In this document: positions 42,167-51,021 of the stretch, piece after piece | Layout: each line of letters opens with the position of its first letter | Position numbering within the stretch: position 1 is the stretch's first letter | Assembly: GCA_913057975.1 (NCBI GenBank) | Contig: CAJXOQ010000006.1 | Span: 1 to 54,348, forward strand | Direction of reading: 5' to 3' | Length of the DNA stretch: 54,348 nucleotides | From: an uncultured Marinobacter sp. | Lineage (GTDB): Bacteria; Pseudomonadota; Gammaproteobacteria; Pseudomonadales; Oleiphilaceae | Notes under the pieces: generated by a model | The model's database searches: none | What the model was told of the DNA's origin: nothing | What the model saw: only the letters and a program-made list of their open reading frames with translations | Program-made: the position numbers and the translations under genes

Positions 42167-44113
42167 ATGACTGATAAACAGGTTTATCCGGTAAGTCCGG
42201 ACGTGGCCAAACGGGCCCTGCTAAACCGGGATCAGTACGAGAAAATGTACCAACAGTCGGTGAATGATCCAGAAACCTTCTGGGCCGAACACGGCAAGCG
42301 ACTGGACTGGATCAAGCCCTTCTCGAAGGTGAAAAACACCACCTACGACTACGACAACCTATCCATCAAATGGTTTGAAGACGGCCAACTGAACGCCGCC
42401 GCCAACTGCCTGGACCGACACCTGGAAAAGCGCGGTGACCAGACGGCCATCATTTTCGAGGGCGACGACCCGGCCGATTCCCGCAACGTGACCTACCGCG
42501 AACTGTATGAAGAAACCTGTAAGTTCGCGAACGTTCTGAAAGACCAGGGCGTCAAGAAGGGCGATGTTGTCACCATCTACATGCCCATGATTGTTGAAAC
42601 GGGTGTTGCCATGCTGGCCTGTGCCCGCATCGGCGCCATCCATTCCGTTGTCTTCGGCGGGTTTTCGCCGGAAGCACTGGGTGCCCGGATCGCTAACGGT
42701 AAGTCCCGATTCGTGGTGACGGCCGATGAAGGTGTCCGTGGCGGTCGCAAGATTCCTCTCAAGAAAAACGTCGACGCCGCGTTGAGTAAGGAAGCCGGCG
42801 CTGATGTGGACAAGGTTATTGTCGTCAAGCGCACCGGTGGTGATGTGCCCTGGAAAGACGGTCGCGACGAAAGTTATGAGGAGCTGATGAAGGGCGCGTC
42901 CACGGATTGCCCGGCAGAGCCCATGAACGCCGAAGACCCGCTGTTCATGCTGTACACTTCCGGCTCCACTGGCGCGCCGAAAGGCGTATTGCACACCACC
43001 GGTGGCTACATGGTCTTTACCTCCATGACCCACGAATACGTTTTCGATTACCACGATGGCGACGTCTATTGGTGTACGGCGGACTTTGGCTGGGTCACCG
43101 GTCACAGCTATATTTTGTACGGCCCGCTTGCCAATGGCGCTGTCACCGTTCTGTTTGAAGGTGTGCCCAACTACCCGGACACTTCCCGTATGGGCCAGGT
43201 GGTGGACAAGCACAAGGTCAATATCCTGTACACCGCACCCACCGCCATCCGTGCCCTGATGGCCGAGGGCGAGTCCTGCATGAACGGCACCACTCGCGAC
43301 AGTTTGCGCCTGCTGGGCTCGGTGGGTGAGCCGATTAACCCCGAAGCCTGGGAGTGGTACCACCGCGTGATCGGGAACAGCAAATGCCCGATTGTGGACA
43401 CTTGGTGGCAGACCGAGACCGGTGGCATCCTGATTTCGCCGCTGCCAGGCGCCATTGATCTCAAGCCCGGTTCCGCCACGGTTCCCTTCTTCGGCGTCAA
43501 GCCGGCACTGGTGGACAATGACGGCAATATCCTGGAAGGCAAGACCGAGGGCAACCTGGTGATCCTGGACAGCTGGCCTGGCCAGATGCGGACCATCTTC
43601 GGCGACCATGAGCGCTTCAAGCAAACCTACTTCAGCACCTATAAAGGCATGTACTTTACGGGTGACGGAGCCCGTCGCGACGAGGACGGTTACTACTGGA
43701 TTACCGGTCGTGTTGATGACGTTCTGAATGTCTCAGGACACCGCCTGGGTACGGCTGAAGTGGAAAGCGCACTGGTGGCACACGACAAGGTCGCCGAGGC
43801 GGCTGTGGTAGGCTACCCTCACGAGATCAAAGGGCAGGGCATATACGTCTATGTCACCCTGGTTCACGGAGAGGAACCGTCGGATGAGCTCAAGAAGGAG
43901 TTGGTTCAGTGGGTTCGCAAGGAAATCGGCCCCATTGCCTCTCCAGACGTGATCCAATGGGCACCTGGACTGCCCAAGACTCGTTCTGGCAAGATTATGC
44001 GTCGGATTTTGCGTAAAATTGCGTCGAACGAGCACGATCAGTTGGGCGATACCTCCACCCTGGCGGACCCGGGTGTGGTGGATGACCTGATCAGCGGTCG
44101 TGCGAACAAGTAA
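42167..44113 (+). CDS. acs: Acetyl-CoA synthetase
   Basis: A 648-residue AMP-forming ligase that converts acetate, ATP and CoA to acetyl-CoA. The AMP-binding loop [10 protein letters not shown], the [10 protein letters not shown] block and the C-terminal acetylatable lysine in [11 protein letters not shown] are present. Length fits Acs (E. coli 652). AGGGGGAG precedes the ATG. A LuxR-type response regulator begins 44 nt downstream; acs in Pseudomonas and Vibrio is controlled by such a regulator (CrbR/ErdR), so the pair may be a functional unit. Acetyl-CoA made here could feed the fatty acids used by the neighbouring reductase (inference). Confidence 0.97.
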   Translation: MTDKQVYPVSPDVAKRALLNRDQYEKMYQQSVNDPETFWAEHGKRLDWIKPFSKVKNTTYDYDNLSIKWFEDGQLNAAANCLDRHLEKRGDQTAIIFEGDDPADSRNVTYRELYEETCKFANVLKDQGVKKGDVVTIYMPMIVETGVAMLACARIGAIHSVVFGGFSPEALGARIANGKSRFVVTADEGVRGGRKIPLKKNVDAALSKEAGADVDKVIVVKRTGGDVPWKDGRDESYEELMKGASTDCPAEPMNAEDPLFMLYTSGSTGAPKGVLHTTGGYMVFTSMTHEYVFDYHDGDVYWCTADFGWVTGHSYILYGPLANGAVTVLFEGVPNYPDTSRMGQVVDKHKVNILYTAPTAIRALMAEGESCMNGTTRDSLRLLGSVGEPINPEAWEWYHRVIGNSKCPIVDTWWQTETGGILISPLPGAIDLKPGSATVPFFGVKPALVDNDGNILEGKTEGNLVILDSWPGQMRTIFGDHERFKQTYFSTYKGMYFTGDGARRDEDGYYWITGRVDDVLNVSGHRLGTAEVESALVAHDKVAEAAVVGYPHEIKGQGIYVYVTLVHGEEPSDELKKELVQWVRKEIGPIASPDVIQWAPGLPKTRSGKIMRRILRKIASNEHDQLGDTSTLADPGVVDDLISGRANK

Positions 44114-44133
44114 AGCCTGCTTGTTATCAGGCT
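44114..44133 (+). other. Small hairpin between acs and the response regulator
   Basis: AGCCTG (44114-44119) pairs with CAGGCT (44128-44133) around an 8-base loop, directly after the acs stop. No T-run follows, so it is more likely an mRNA 3'-end or processing structure than a terminator. Confidence 0.35.
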
Positions 44134-44157
44134 ATGACCCTGTGAGGAACCTGTTGA

Positions 44158-44823
44158 ATGACACAAACTATTATCGTCGCCGATGATCACCCGCTGTTTC
44201 GGGCAGCTCTGAAACAGGCGGTCAGTCAGGCGGTACCTGATGCCAGGACAGTGGAAGTGGACAGCATCAAGGCGCTGCAGGCGGCGGTAGAGTCGCATCC
44301 GGATGCGGATCTGGTGTTACTGGATCTGAACATGCCGGGCGCCCACGGCTTTTCGGGGCTCGTGTTCATGCGCGGGCAATATCCCGGCCTGCCGGTGGTG
44401 GTGGTGTCAGGATCGGAAGAAATGCAGGTAATGCGCCGCTCGATCGACTACGGGGCGTCGGGTTTTATTCCGAAGTCAGCGCCTCTGCCAACCATCACCG
44501 AGGCGATTCAGGCAGTCCTGGAAGGGGACGTCTGGTTGCCAGAGGGTGTGGCGGACAAGATCGAGCGGATGCATTCGGACATGACGGACTTCTCCGAAAA
44601 ACTGGCATCACTGACGCCGCAGCAGTTCCGGGTGCTGGGTATGCTGGCTGAGGGGCTTTTGAACAAACAGATCGCTTATGATCTGGATGTCTCGGAGGCC
44701 ACCATCAAGGCCCATATCACGGCGGTGTTCCGGAAGCTGGGGGTTCGCAACCGGACCCAGGCAGTGATTGCGATTCAGCAAATGGAGATAGATCCTTCGG
44801 ATACGTCGTTGTCTGGTAGCTGA
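44158..44823 (+). CDS. NarL/LuxR-family response regulator, probable acs regulator
   Basis: A 221-residue response regulator. The receiver domain has Asp56 in LVLLDLNMPGAHG and the lysine of PKSAP. A LuxR-type HTH occupies about 152-212 (LTPQQFRVLGMLAEGLLNKQIA ... VFRKLGVRNR). It resembles the CrbR/ErdR group that activates acetate and ethanol utilisation genes, and it sits directly behind acs. No partner kinase (CrbS-type) is in the window. It is followed by a paired palindromic repeat at 44847-44955. Confidence 0.88.
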   Translation: MTQTIIVADDHPLFRAALKQAVSQAVPDARTVEVDSIKALQAAVESHPDADLVLLDLNMPGAHGFSGLVFMRGQYPGLPVVVVSGSEEMQVMRRSIDYGASGFIPKSAPLPTITEAIQAVLEGDVWLPEGVADKIERMHSDMTDFSEKLASLTPQQFRVLGMLAEGLLNKQIAYDLDVSEATIKAHITAVFRKLGVRNRTQAVIAIQQMEIDPSDTSLSGS

Positions 44824-44846
44824 ACAGCCTGAAAAATTTGTGGAAG

Positions 44847-44955
44847 GAGCGGGCGAAAAGGGGTGTTCAAAAACACGCTGTAAATACATCCCTGTACGCT
44901 CGGCTCCGCCATCCATGGCTCCGCACGGTTTTGGAACACCCCTTTCCGCCCACTC
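44847..44955. repeat. Paired palindromic intergenic repeat, copy 1
   Basis: A 109-nt element whose ends form an imperfect inverted repeat of about 27 nt: GAGCGGGCGAAAAGGGGTGT on the left, and the complement of ACACCCCTTTCCGCCCACTC on the right. The centre includes CTCCGCCATCCATGGCTCCG (44904-44923), identical in copy 2 at 52254-52364. It lies between two convergent genes and may also end both transcripts. Confidence 0.85.
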
Positions 44956-44975
44956 CGGGCCGGCCAGCAATACAT

Positions 44976-45956
44976 TTACTTACTGGCATACCCCAATTTC
45001 TTATCCACCAGATTGAACAACTCCTCACCTTGGTGCCAGCGGTCCAGGTTCTCCAGGAACTGGTCGGTCAGCGCCCGTTTCCAGCCGATGAAGTCGCCAG
45101 ACATGTGGGCAGTCATGATGACATTCTCCATATCCCATAGCGGATGATTCGCCGGCAAGGGTTCTTCCTCGAACACGTCCAGCGCGGCGCCGGCAATATC
45201 CCCATTGTTCAGGGCGGCAATCAGGTCGTCGGTCTTCACAACAGGCCCGCGACCAATGTTGATCAGGCGGGCGGACTTGCGCATCGATTTAAAGGCCTTC
45301 TCGTTGAACAGGCCTTCGGTTTGCGGTGTCAGCGGCGCGGCAATGACCACGAAATCCGCCAGGCCCAGCTGCTCGGTCAGGTCGTCATTACCATGAACGG
45401 CAACGAAGTCCGGGTCGTCGTGGCGGGGTTTGCGAGCAATGCCATGGGGGTTCAGGCCGGCAGCCTTGCACAACCTGGCAATCTGGCCTCCAATGGAGCC
45501 GGCGCCAACGATCAGCACCTGTTTGCCTTCGGCTCTTTCGGTGTCCCGGTGCTGCCATTTGTGCTCAGCCTGCAGGCGCAGGGAGCGCGGAAAATCCTTG
45601 GCGAACATCAGAATCGTGCAAAGCACGTATTCGGCAATGGTGCGGTCGAAGATGCCCCGGGCGTTGGTCACGGTGACATCGCCTTCAATGAGGTCCGGGA
45701 ACATGAGGGCATCCACGCCGGCGCTGGTGGCGTGAATCCATTGCAGTTTGTCCGCCGACGGCCAGGCGGCAGCCAGGGCTTCGGTGCGAAAGTCCGTCAC
45801 CATCATTACGTCGGTACCCGGCAAGGTGTCCCGCAGAGTGGGCTCGTCAGAAGCAAAGCGAACCTCCGCACGGGCTCGCAGGGCATCCATGCCAGGAGGC
45901 TCATTTTCACCGGGTGCTGTCAGAACGGTTACAACCGGTTTGCTGTGTTGGGTCAT
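44976..45956 (-). CDS. D-2-hydroxyacid dehydrogenase
   Basis: A 326-residue NAD(P)-dependent oxidoreductase interconverting 2-hydroxy acids and 2-oxo acids. The nucleotide-binding motif is GAGSIGGQIA (about 152-161). The catalytic Arg is in NIGRGPVV, the Glu in FEEEPLP and the His in TAHMSG. The sequence fits the glyoxylate/hydroxypyruvate reductase-like branch, but substrate cannot be set from sequence. It is divergent from an aminotransferase gene (259 bp between starts), so a joint role in 2-oxo-acid/amino-acid exchange is possible. Confidence 0.88.
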   Translation of the reverse strand: MTQHSKPVVTVLTAPGENEPPGMDALRARAEVRFASDEPTLRDTLPGTDVMMVTDFRTEALAAAWPSADKLQWIHATSAGVDALMFPDLIEGDVTVTNARGIFDRTIAEYVLCTILMFAKDFPRSLRLQAEHKWQHRDTERAEGKQVLIVGAGSIGGQIARLCKAAGLNPHGIARKPRHDDPDFVAVHGNDDLTEQLGLADFVVIAAPLTPQTEGLFNEKAFKSMRKSARLINIGRGPVVKTDDLIAALNNGDIAGAALDVFEEEPLPANHPLWDMENVIMTAHMSGDFIGWKRALTDQFLENLDRWHQGEELFNLVDKKLGYASK

Positions 45957-46040
45957 CTGTCCTCCGCCAATGCAGTTTGTCCGCGTCCGGCCGCGGGAAT
46001 CGACAGTCCGGATGTCGAGTTTACAGTCTGGTATCTGAGC

Positions 46041-46069
46041 CTGAACTGGTCAACCTGAGCCCATATAAG
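46041..46069 (+). promoter_or_regulatory. Weak candidate promoter upstream of the aminotransferase
   Basis: CTGAAC (46041-46046) and TATAAG (46064-46069) are separated by 17 bp within the divergent region 45957-46215. It would leave a leader of about 140 nt before the ATG. Hexamer matches are partial. Confidence 0.25.
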
Positions 46070-46215
46070 ATAAAGGTCGTAGCCCTTGTTATAGCGGGTA
46101 TTGCGGCGTTTCGTTCCGGTAGCCCAATCTTTCTGTTTTATGTCTTGTATGGCCCCTGTTTACTGACTAACCTGCAGGAGTAGCTACTATTTTGCCCTGC
46201 GTCCAGGAGGTGTTT

Positions 46216-47442
46216 ATGGCAGAAGCCGCCAATCGAGAAACCGGCCAGACCAAACCGCGTAAAGTGAAATACCGGAAGAACAAGGCCAGTTGGAACCCGG
46301 CGATGCAGGCGGTTCCGGTGCCGGGCATTCGTCGCATGGTGAATATGGCGGCCACCATGAAGGATGTCATTCATCTTTCCATCGGTCAGCCGGATTTGCC
46401 CACCCCCAAGCATGTCATTGACGCTTATATTGATGCGCTCAATGCCGGGCAGACGGGGTACACCATGGACGCGGGCCTGCCCGAGTTATTGGTTGCCCTG
46501 CGGGACTACTACGGCGCACGCTACGATCGCAAGCTGACTCGGGACAACATCCTGATCACCAGTGGGGCGACCGAGGCGATGTACCTGGCGATTTCGGCGA
46601 CGTCTGCGCCAGGCCGGCAGTTCATCGTGACTGACCCGTCGTTCCTACTTTACGCACCGCTGATTCGCATGAATGGTGGTGAGGTCAAGTTTGTGCCCAC
46701 TCGGGCGGATAACGACCACCAGTTGGACCCGGACGAAGTGATCCGGGCCATGGGGCCGCGCACGTTTGCGCTGATCCTGAACAACCCCAATAACCCGACC
46801 GGGGCCGTATATCCCCGCAGTACTGTCGAGACCATTCTGGAAGAATGCGCTTACCGGGGAGTCCAGGTATACGCCGACGAGGTCTATGATCACCTTATCT
46901 TTGACGATGACGACTTCGCCAGCGTACTGAACTGTTCGATGGACCTGGACAACATCATGTGTATCAGCAGCTTCTCGAAGACCTATAGCATGGCCGGGTT
47001 GCGGGTAGGTTGGGTGATTGCAAGCCAGGCGGCGATCAAGTCGCTGCGGCGTTTTCACATGTTCACCACCTCTGTCGCCAACACGCCGTCCCAGTTCGCG
47101 GGGGTCGCGGCACTCACCGGAGACCAGCAATGCGTCAAGAACATGGTGGATATCTACCGTGAACGCCGCGACAAGGTGGTGGAGTTGGTCGACCAGACAC
47201 CGTATCTGACAGGGTATAAACCCGGCGGCGCCTTCTTTGCGTTCCCGGATTTGCCGCCCCATGTGGACGGTTCTGACCTGGCATTGCGCATGCTCAAGGA
47301 AACGGGTGTTTGCCTGGTGCCGGGAGATGCCTTCGGGGAAGGGTGCACGAACGCCGTTCGGATCAGTTTCTCGACCACGTGCGAGAAACTGGATGAAGCC
47401 TTCGACCGGATCATCCCCTGGATGGCCAAGCAGCAGTTCTGA
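46216..47442 (+). CDS. PLP-dependent aminotransferase, class I/II
   Basis: A 408-residue fold-type I aminotransferase. The PLP lysine is Lys255 in SSFSKTYSMAGLRVGW; NNPNNPTG (about 189-196), YADEVYDHL and a late RISFS arginine complete the active site. The ATG at 46216 has a perfect AGGAGG 5 nt upstream, so the TTG-started extension from 46192 is rejected. The basic N-terminal 25 residues are unusual for the family. The substrate is probably an aromatic, branched or alanine-type amino acid, not determinable here. The CPXCG gene follows 5 nt later. Confidence 0.9.
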   Translation: MAEAANRETGQTKPRKVKYRKNKASWNPAMQAVPVPGIRRMVNMAATMKDVIHLSIGQPDLPTPKHVIDAYIDALNAGQTGYTMDAGLPELLVALRDYYGARYDRKLTRDNILITSGATEAMYLAISATSAPGRQFIVTDPSFLLYAPLIRMNGGEVKFVPTRADNDHQLDPDEVIRAMGPRTFALILNNPNNPTGAVYPRSTVETILEECAYRGVQVYADEVYDHLIFDDDDFASVLNCSMDLDNIMCISSFSKTYSMAGLRVGWVIASQAAIKSLRRFHMFTTSVANTPSQFAGVAALTGDQQCVKNMVDIYRERRDKVVELVDQTPYLTGYKPGGAFFAFPDLPPHVDGSDLALRMLKETGVCLVPGDAFGEGCTNAVRISFSTTCEKLDEAFDRIIPWMAKQQF

Positions 47443-47447
47443 CCGTC

Positions 47448-47639
47448 ATGTCGGCTCTGGACTCAGTGCTTGTGCAATGCCCCTACTGTTGGGAGACGCT
47501 GGATCTCAGCGTCGACCCTTCGGTGGAAGATCAGGAGTACGTGGAGGATTGCCAGGTGTGCTGTCAGCCCATCCTGGTCCACGTGGTCCTCGACGAGAAC
47601 CTGACCCCCTCCGTGACTGTCCGGGCCGAGAACGAATAA
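47448..47639 (+). CDS. CPXCG-motif cysteine-rich small protein
   Basis: A 63-residue acidic protein with two cysteine pairs, CPYC (residues 11-14) and CQVC (35-38) plus an adjacent Cys, which probably bind zinc as a ribbon. It belongs to the CPXCG-motif small proteins widespread in Marinobacter, Pseudomonas and relatives; the role is unknown. It starts 5 nt after the aminotransferase stop and is followed by a likely terminator. Confidence 0.85.
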   Translation: MSALDSVLVQCPYCWETLDLSVDPSVEDQEYVEDCQVCCQPILVHVVLDENLTPSVTVRAENE

Positions 47640-47661
47640 CCGCCCGCCAACCTTCGGCGGT
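47639..47661 (+). terminator. Probable terminator after the aminotransferase-CPXCG unit
   Basis: ACCGCC (47639-47644) pairs with GGCGGT (47656-47661), followed by the T-rich stretch TGTCTATTTATT. The stem starts within the CPXCG stop codon. Confidence 0.5.
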
Positions 47662-47755
47662 GTCTATTTATTCCTGAACGATGATTAACCTGCCCGGCTT
47701 GCCCGGGCAGCCACCTTGGCTCAGGATAGGAGGAACTGCAAAGGAGAGTCTTTCG

Positions 47756-48325
47756 ATGGTCAACGCATCAACCCGCCTGTTTTCGGCCGTTATTCTGTTA
47801 TCCATGTTTGTGCTAGGTGGCTGTGCCAGCCTGTCACCCTATTCCATTTCCGAAGCGACGTTGGAGCGCCACTTTCAGGACACCGTCAGTGACTTTGATC
47901 GCCGGCAGCTGCAGAGCGGGTCGCCACTTAGCCTGAGTCTGAGCAATGCGGACATTACCCTTGGCCCTGATGGCCGGGACGTCGCGGTCATTGACCTGAG
48001 AGGGCAGGTTGCACTGAATGCGCTGATGGCAAAGCTGCCAGTCGATATTGCCCTGAAAGTGGAAGGAGCGCCTGTCTACGACAGCGAGGAGAAAGCGATC
48101 TACATTCGGCGGCTGCAACTGTTGGAAAGCAGTATCGATTCGTCGTTTTTCAAAGGAGATCTCAAACCGGTTACGGATAACGTCATGCGGGTAGTTGCCC
48201 AGATGCTGGAAACCATGCCGGTGTATCGGCTGGATGAAGCGGACTTCACCCAGCGAATGTTCGGCATGGTCCCCATGGACGTGAGGGTCGCGCCCGGACG
48301 GCTTGAATTCGTTATGGCCGAGTAA
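47756..48325 (+). CDS. DUF1439-family lipoprotein
   Basis: A 189-residue secreted lipoprotein. Residues 1-23 form a lipoprotein signal with lipobox VLGGC|A, so Cys23 would be acylated. The rest resembles DUF1439 (YceB-like) proteins, a lipid-binding-like fold of unknown role at the outer membrane. The ATG at 47756 is preferred: AAGGAGAG lies 7 nt upstream and the lipobox is well placed, whereas the frame open from 47681 would bury the signal. Its last 14 nt overlap the convergent dehydrogenase gene. Confidence 0.85.
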   Translation: MVNASTRLFSAVILLSMFVLGGCASLSPYSISEATLERHFQDTVSDFDRRQLQSGSPLSLSLSNADITLGPDGRDVAVIDLRGQVALNALMAKLPVDIALKVEGAPVYDSEEKAIYIRRLQLLESSIDSSFFKGDLKPVTDNVMRVVAQMLETMPVYRLDEADFTQRMFGMVPMDVRVAPGRLEFVMAE

Positions 48326-49478
48326 GCGTTTCCAGGCGCTCGCGCACGGCGGTGCCGATTTCCTGTGTGCCTCTGGATTTGCCGGCGTTTTCCGCCAGGT
48401 CGGCGGCCACCGCATCAAACAACTCCCGCCCGGCAGTGGCCACAGCCGGGTCTTTTCGACCCAGCCATTCCAGCATGCGTGCCGTGGTGAACAGCATGGC
48501 TGTGGGGTCGGCCAGGCCCTGGCCGGCAATATCCGGTGCGCTGCCATGGGTCGGCTCGAACATCGAGGGCATGCCGTTTTCGTCGGGGTTCAGGTTGCAG
48601 GAAGGGGCCACGCCCATGCCGCCGGACAATACGGCTGCCAGGTCGGTCAGGATGTCACCCTGCAGGTTGCTGGCCACCACCACATCGAACGCCCAGGGCG
48701 CCTGTACGAACTTCATGCAAGCAGCATCCACCAATTCGTGGTGCGTTGCTACGTCGGGATACTGTTTCGCCATTTCCTCGAAGGCTTCGGTGTACATATC
48801 GCCCCAATAGCGCAGGGCATTGCGTTTGGTCACGATGCACACCTGGCTTTCGCAGGTTTTACCGTCCAGAGTGCGGAACTGTCGGGTACGGCCTTCTTCG
48901 GCGCGCGCGGCGGCCCGCAGGCGGGCCTGCTCGAAGCCATAGCGGATAATCCGGTCCGTCGCCCGGCGAGTGAATACTTCCATCTGGGTGGCCACTTCAT
49001 CCGGTGCGCCCTTACGGAGTCGCCCGCCCTGGCTGACATACTCGCCTTCGCTGTTTTCGCGAATCACCAGCATGTCGATGTCCTTGGCGCGTTCATCCGC
49101 CAGATACTGGCGAGCACCGGGAAGCAGCCTGGCGGGCCGTTCGCAGACCCACTGATCAAATCCCTTGCGCATGTCCAGCAGGGGTGCCAGGGAGATACTG
49201 TCTGGCAGCAGGTAACGGTCCGGGTCGTCGACCGGGCCGGGGTCGCCCAGAGCGCCAAGGAGAATGGCGTCATAGGATTTCAATTGGTCCAGAGCATCAG
49301 CCGGCATGGATTCGCCGTTCTCTTCGTGCCAGGCATGGGATGGCCAGGGAAAGCGTGTCCACTCCATCGGCAAATCGTGTCGTTTGCGCAGGGTCTCCAG
49401 GCAGTGTACCGCCTCGGCAACCACTTCAGGACCGATGCCATCACCGGGGGTCACCGCAATTCGGGTTTTCTGGGCCAT
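48312..49478 (-). CDS. Isocitrate/isopropylmalate-family dehydrogenase, tartrate/D-malate type
   Basis: A 388-residue metal- and NAD-dependent beta-decarboxylating dehydrogenase. VTPGDGIGPEV opens it; VIRENSEGEYVSQGG is the YREN-like active-site block, and SNLQGDILTDLAA and EPTHGSAPDIAGQG bind metal and NAD. The run GFDQWVCERPARLLPG is of the tartrate dehydrogenase/D-malate dehydrogenase (TtuC/DmlA) type rather than LeuB. No leuC/leuD is nearby. AAGGAG precedes the minus-strand ATG. It overlaps the lipoprotein gene tail to tail by 14 nt. Confidence 0.88.
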   Translation of the reverse strand: MAQKTRIAVTPGDGIGPEVVAEAVHCLETLRKRHDLPMEWTRFPWPSHAWHEENGESMPADALDQLKSYDAILLGALGDPGPVDDPDRYLLPDSISLAPLLDMRKGFDQWVCERPARLLPGARQYLADERAKDIDMLVIRENSEGEYVSQGGRLRKGAPDEVATQMEVFTRRATDRIIRYGFEQARLRAAARAEEGRTRQFRTLDGKTCESQVCIVTKRNALRYWGDMYTEAFEEMAKQYPDVATHHELVDAACMKFVQAPWAFDVVVASNLQGDILTDLAAVLSGGMGVAPSCNLNPDENGMPSMFEPTHGSAPDIAGQGLADPTAMLFTTARMLEWLGRKDPAVATAGRELFDAVAADLAENAGKSRGTQEIGTAVRERLETLTRP

Positions 49479-49640
49479 TCCGGATACTCCTTCCTGTTGC
49501 TGTGATCGTAGCGTCAGTTGTGTGATTCAGTGTAGTCATGTGCCATGGGGATTCCACACCATTTAACCCCTCGTTTGTTTTACCAGTTATGGATTGCTGG
49601 TTATAGTGCTGTGGTTGACTAATTTTACTGAGGATTTACC

Positions 49641-49997
49641 TTGTTCTATCGCCTGATTACCGTCGTTGGCGGACTGTTGTTTGTCATCATCCTGTTCGCC
49701 CTGATCTGGTTCTTCTGCAAACAGTTCCTGCTTCGCCATGGCGTCAAGGAACAGGTGTCTGATCGCGCCACGGTGCTGGCCACCTGGACATTTGCGGGCG
49801 TCAGCGTGGGGCTGGTGTTTGCGGTGTTGGGTGCCTTTATTCTTGGCCCCTGGGCGTTTTATCGCACCTTGCGCGGACATGACACTGAAGTGTCTGACGG
49901 CGCAGCGATCTGGTGGGGCTTCGGCATTGTTGTAGCGTCACTGGGGATTACCGCCGCCGGATTTCTTGGTTTCCTGAAACTGGTGGGGGCATACTGA
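49641..49997 (+). CDS. Small three-helix membrane protein of unknown function
   Basis: A 118-residue protein with three hydrophobic stretches (about 4-27, 48-73 and 91-115) separated by short charged loops, the first carrying HGVKEQVSDRA. I do not recognise the family. The start is TTG at 49641, with GAGGA about 6 nt upstream; no ATG or GTG gives a comparable protein. It is convergent with the LysR gene (10 nt between stops). Even codon use and a good ribosome-binding site make it likely real. Confidence 0.65.
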   Translation: MFYRLITVVGGLLFVIILFALIWFFCKQFLLRHGVKEQVSDRATVLATWTFAGVSVGLVFAVLGAFILGPWAFYRTLRGHDTEVSDGAAIWWGFGIVVASLGITAAGFLGFLKLVGAY

Positions 49998-50007
49998 CTG
50001 AAGGCAC

Positions 50008-50901
50008 TTACACGACGCTGGCCAACTGGCCCCGGAACCAGATAAGCGCTGGCTCCCGCTCATAGGCCTTGTGCCAGTACAGATGCACATCGATACCGGG
50101 CAGGTCTACCGGAGTGGTCAGAATATCGATGTCAGCCCGTTCCGCGATGATCCGCGCGTAGTTTTCCGGCATGGTCAGCAACAGGTCGGTTCCCTCAGCC
50201 ACCCGGCAGGCGGCGTAGTAATGCTGGCACCTCAGGCGTATGTCTCGTTGCACCCCAAACCGCGATAACTCGAAATCCTCAATGCCAGGTCCTTCCGAGC
50301 GGGACGAAACCAGTACATGCTTGGCTTCGAGATACTTGTCCAAGGTCAGGCCGTCGCTGGTGAGCGGGTGGCCCTTTCTCGCCAGCACCACCAGCCTGTC
50401 GTGTCGCAATAGTTCATGACCTGTCTGATTGCTGACGGGCAACAGCACATCCACCGCAAAATCCAGTTTGCCCGCTGCTAGCTGGGTTTCCATATCCCGC
50501 CGGGGCACCCGCTGGCTGATGATCTCCAGCTCGGGGTAGCTTTCCAGCCGGCCCATCAGTTTGGGCAGGAACGTCGACTCGAGGATGTCCCGCAAGGCCA
50601 GCGAGTAGGTTTTGCGCTGACTGGCCGGGTCGAAGGCGTGGAACTGGTTCACTGCACTCTGTATCTGGGTCAGCCCCGGGCGCATGGATTCCAGGAATCG
50701 GCGGGCCAGGGGAGTGGGCACCATCTGATTGCCCTGACGACTGAACAACGGGTCATCAAAATGCTCGCGCAGACGTGACAGGGAATGGCTGACTGCCGGC
50801 TGGGTGAGGTGGAGGGCCCGGGCGGCGCGGGTCAGACTGCCCTCCCGGTAGATGGTGTCGAATACATGCAGCAGGTTCAGGTCCAGTCGATTCAGTGCCA
50901 T
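50008..50901 (-). CDS. LysR-family transcriptional regulator
   Basis: A 297-residue regulator. The winged HTH (about 5-65: LNLLHVFDTIYREGSLTRAA, LTQPAVSHSLSRLREHF) is followed by a two-lobed substrate-binding domain. The ATG at 50901 (MALNRLDLN) is preferred over 50913 because GGAG lies 6 nt upstream. It is divergent from the acyl-CoA dehydrogenase gene, with a palindromic LysR-type box between them (50930-50949). It most likely controls the dehydrogenase-SDR-kinase cluster in response to a pathway intermediate. Confidence 0.92.
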   Translation of the reverse strand: MALNRLDLNLLHVFDTIYREGSLTRAARALHLTQPAVSHSLSRLREHFDDPLFSRQGNQMVPTPLARRFLESMRPGLTQIQSAVNQFHAFDPASQRKTYSLALRDILESTFLPKLMGRLESYPELEIISQRVPRRDMETQLAAGKLDFAVDVLLPVSNQTGHELLRHDRLVVLARKGHPLTSDGLTLDKYLEAKHVLVSSRSEGPGIEDFELSRFGVQRDIRLRCQHYYAACRVAEGTDLLLTMPENYARIIAERADIDILTTPVDLPGIDVHLYWHKAYEREPALIWFRGQLASVV

Positions 50902-50929
50902 GAGCATCTCCACTTCGCGAATAAGCCAG

Positions 50930-50949
50930 TCTTATGATAGATGATAAGA
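50930..50949. promoter_or_regulatory. LysR-type operator palindrome
   Basis: TCTTAT-N8-ATAAGA is a perfect 6-bp dyad in the 120-bp region between the LysR gene and the acyl-CoA dehydrogenase gene. It fits the T-N11-A style of LysR boxes and is placed to control both promoters. Confidence 0.6.
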
Positions 50950-51021
50950 ATTATTCAGTCGCGTAATAGTGGACAGAAAACTAGACTGGCTCCATATCGG
51001 TCAAACCAAGAGGACATGGCA

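Noticed and set aside
42359..43624. Long minus-strand open frame inside acs (about 421 codons)
   Set aside because: It lies antisense to conserved acetyl-CoA synthetase sequence, is His/Gln-rich with no domain, and has no separate promoter or ribosome-binding site.
48303..49505. Plus-strand open frame of about 400 codons opposite the tartrate/D-malate-type dehydrogenase
   Set aside because: The minus strand carries all catalytic blocks of the dehydrogenase and a good ribosome-binding site; the plus reading is Gly/His-rich without motifs.
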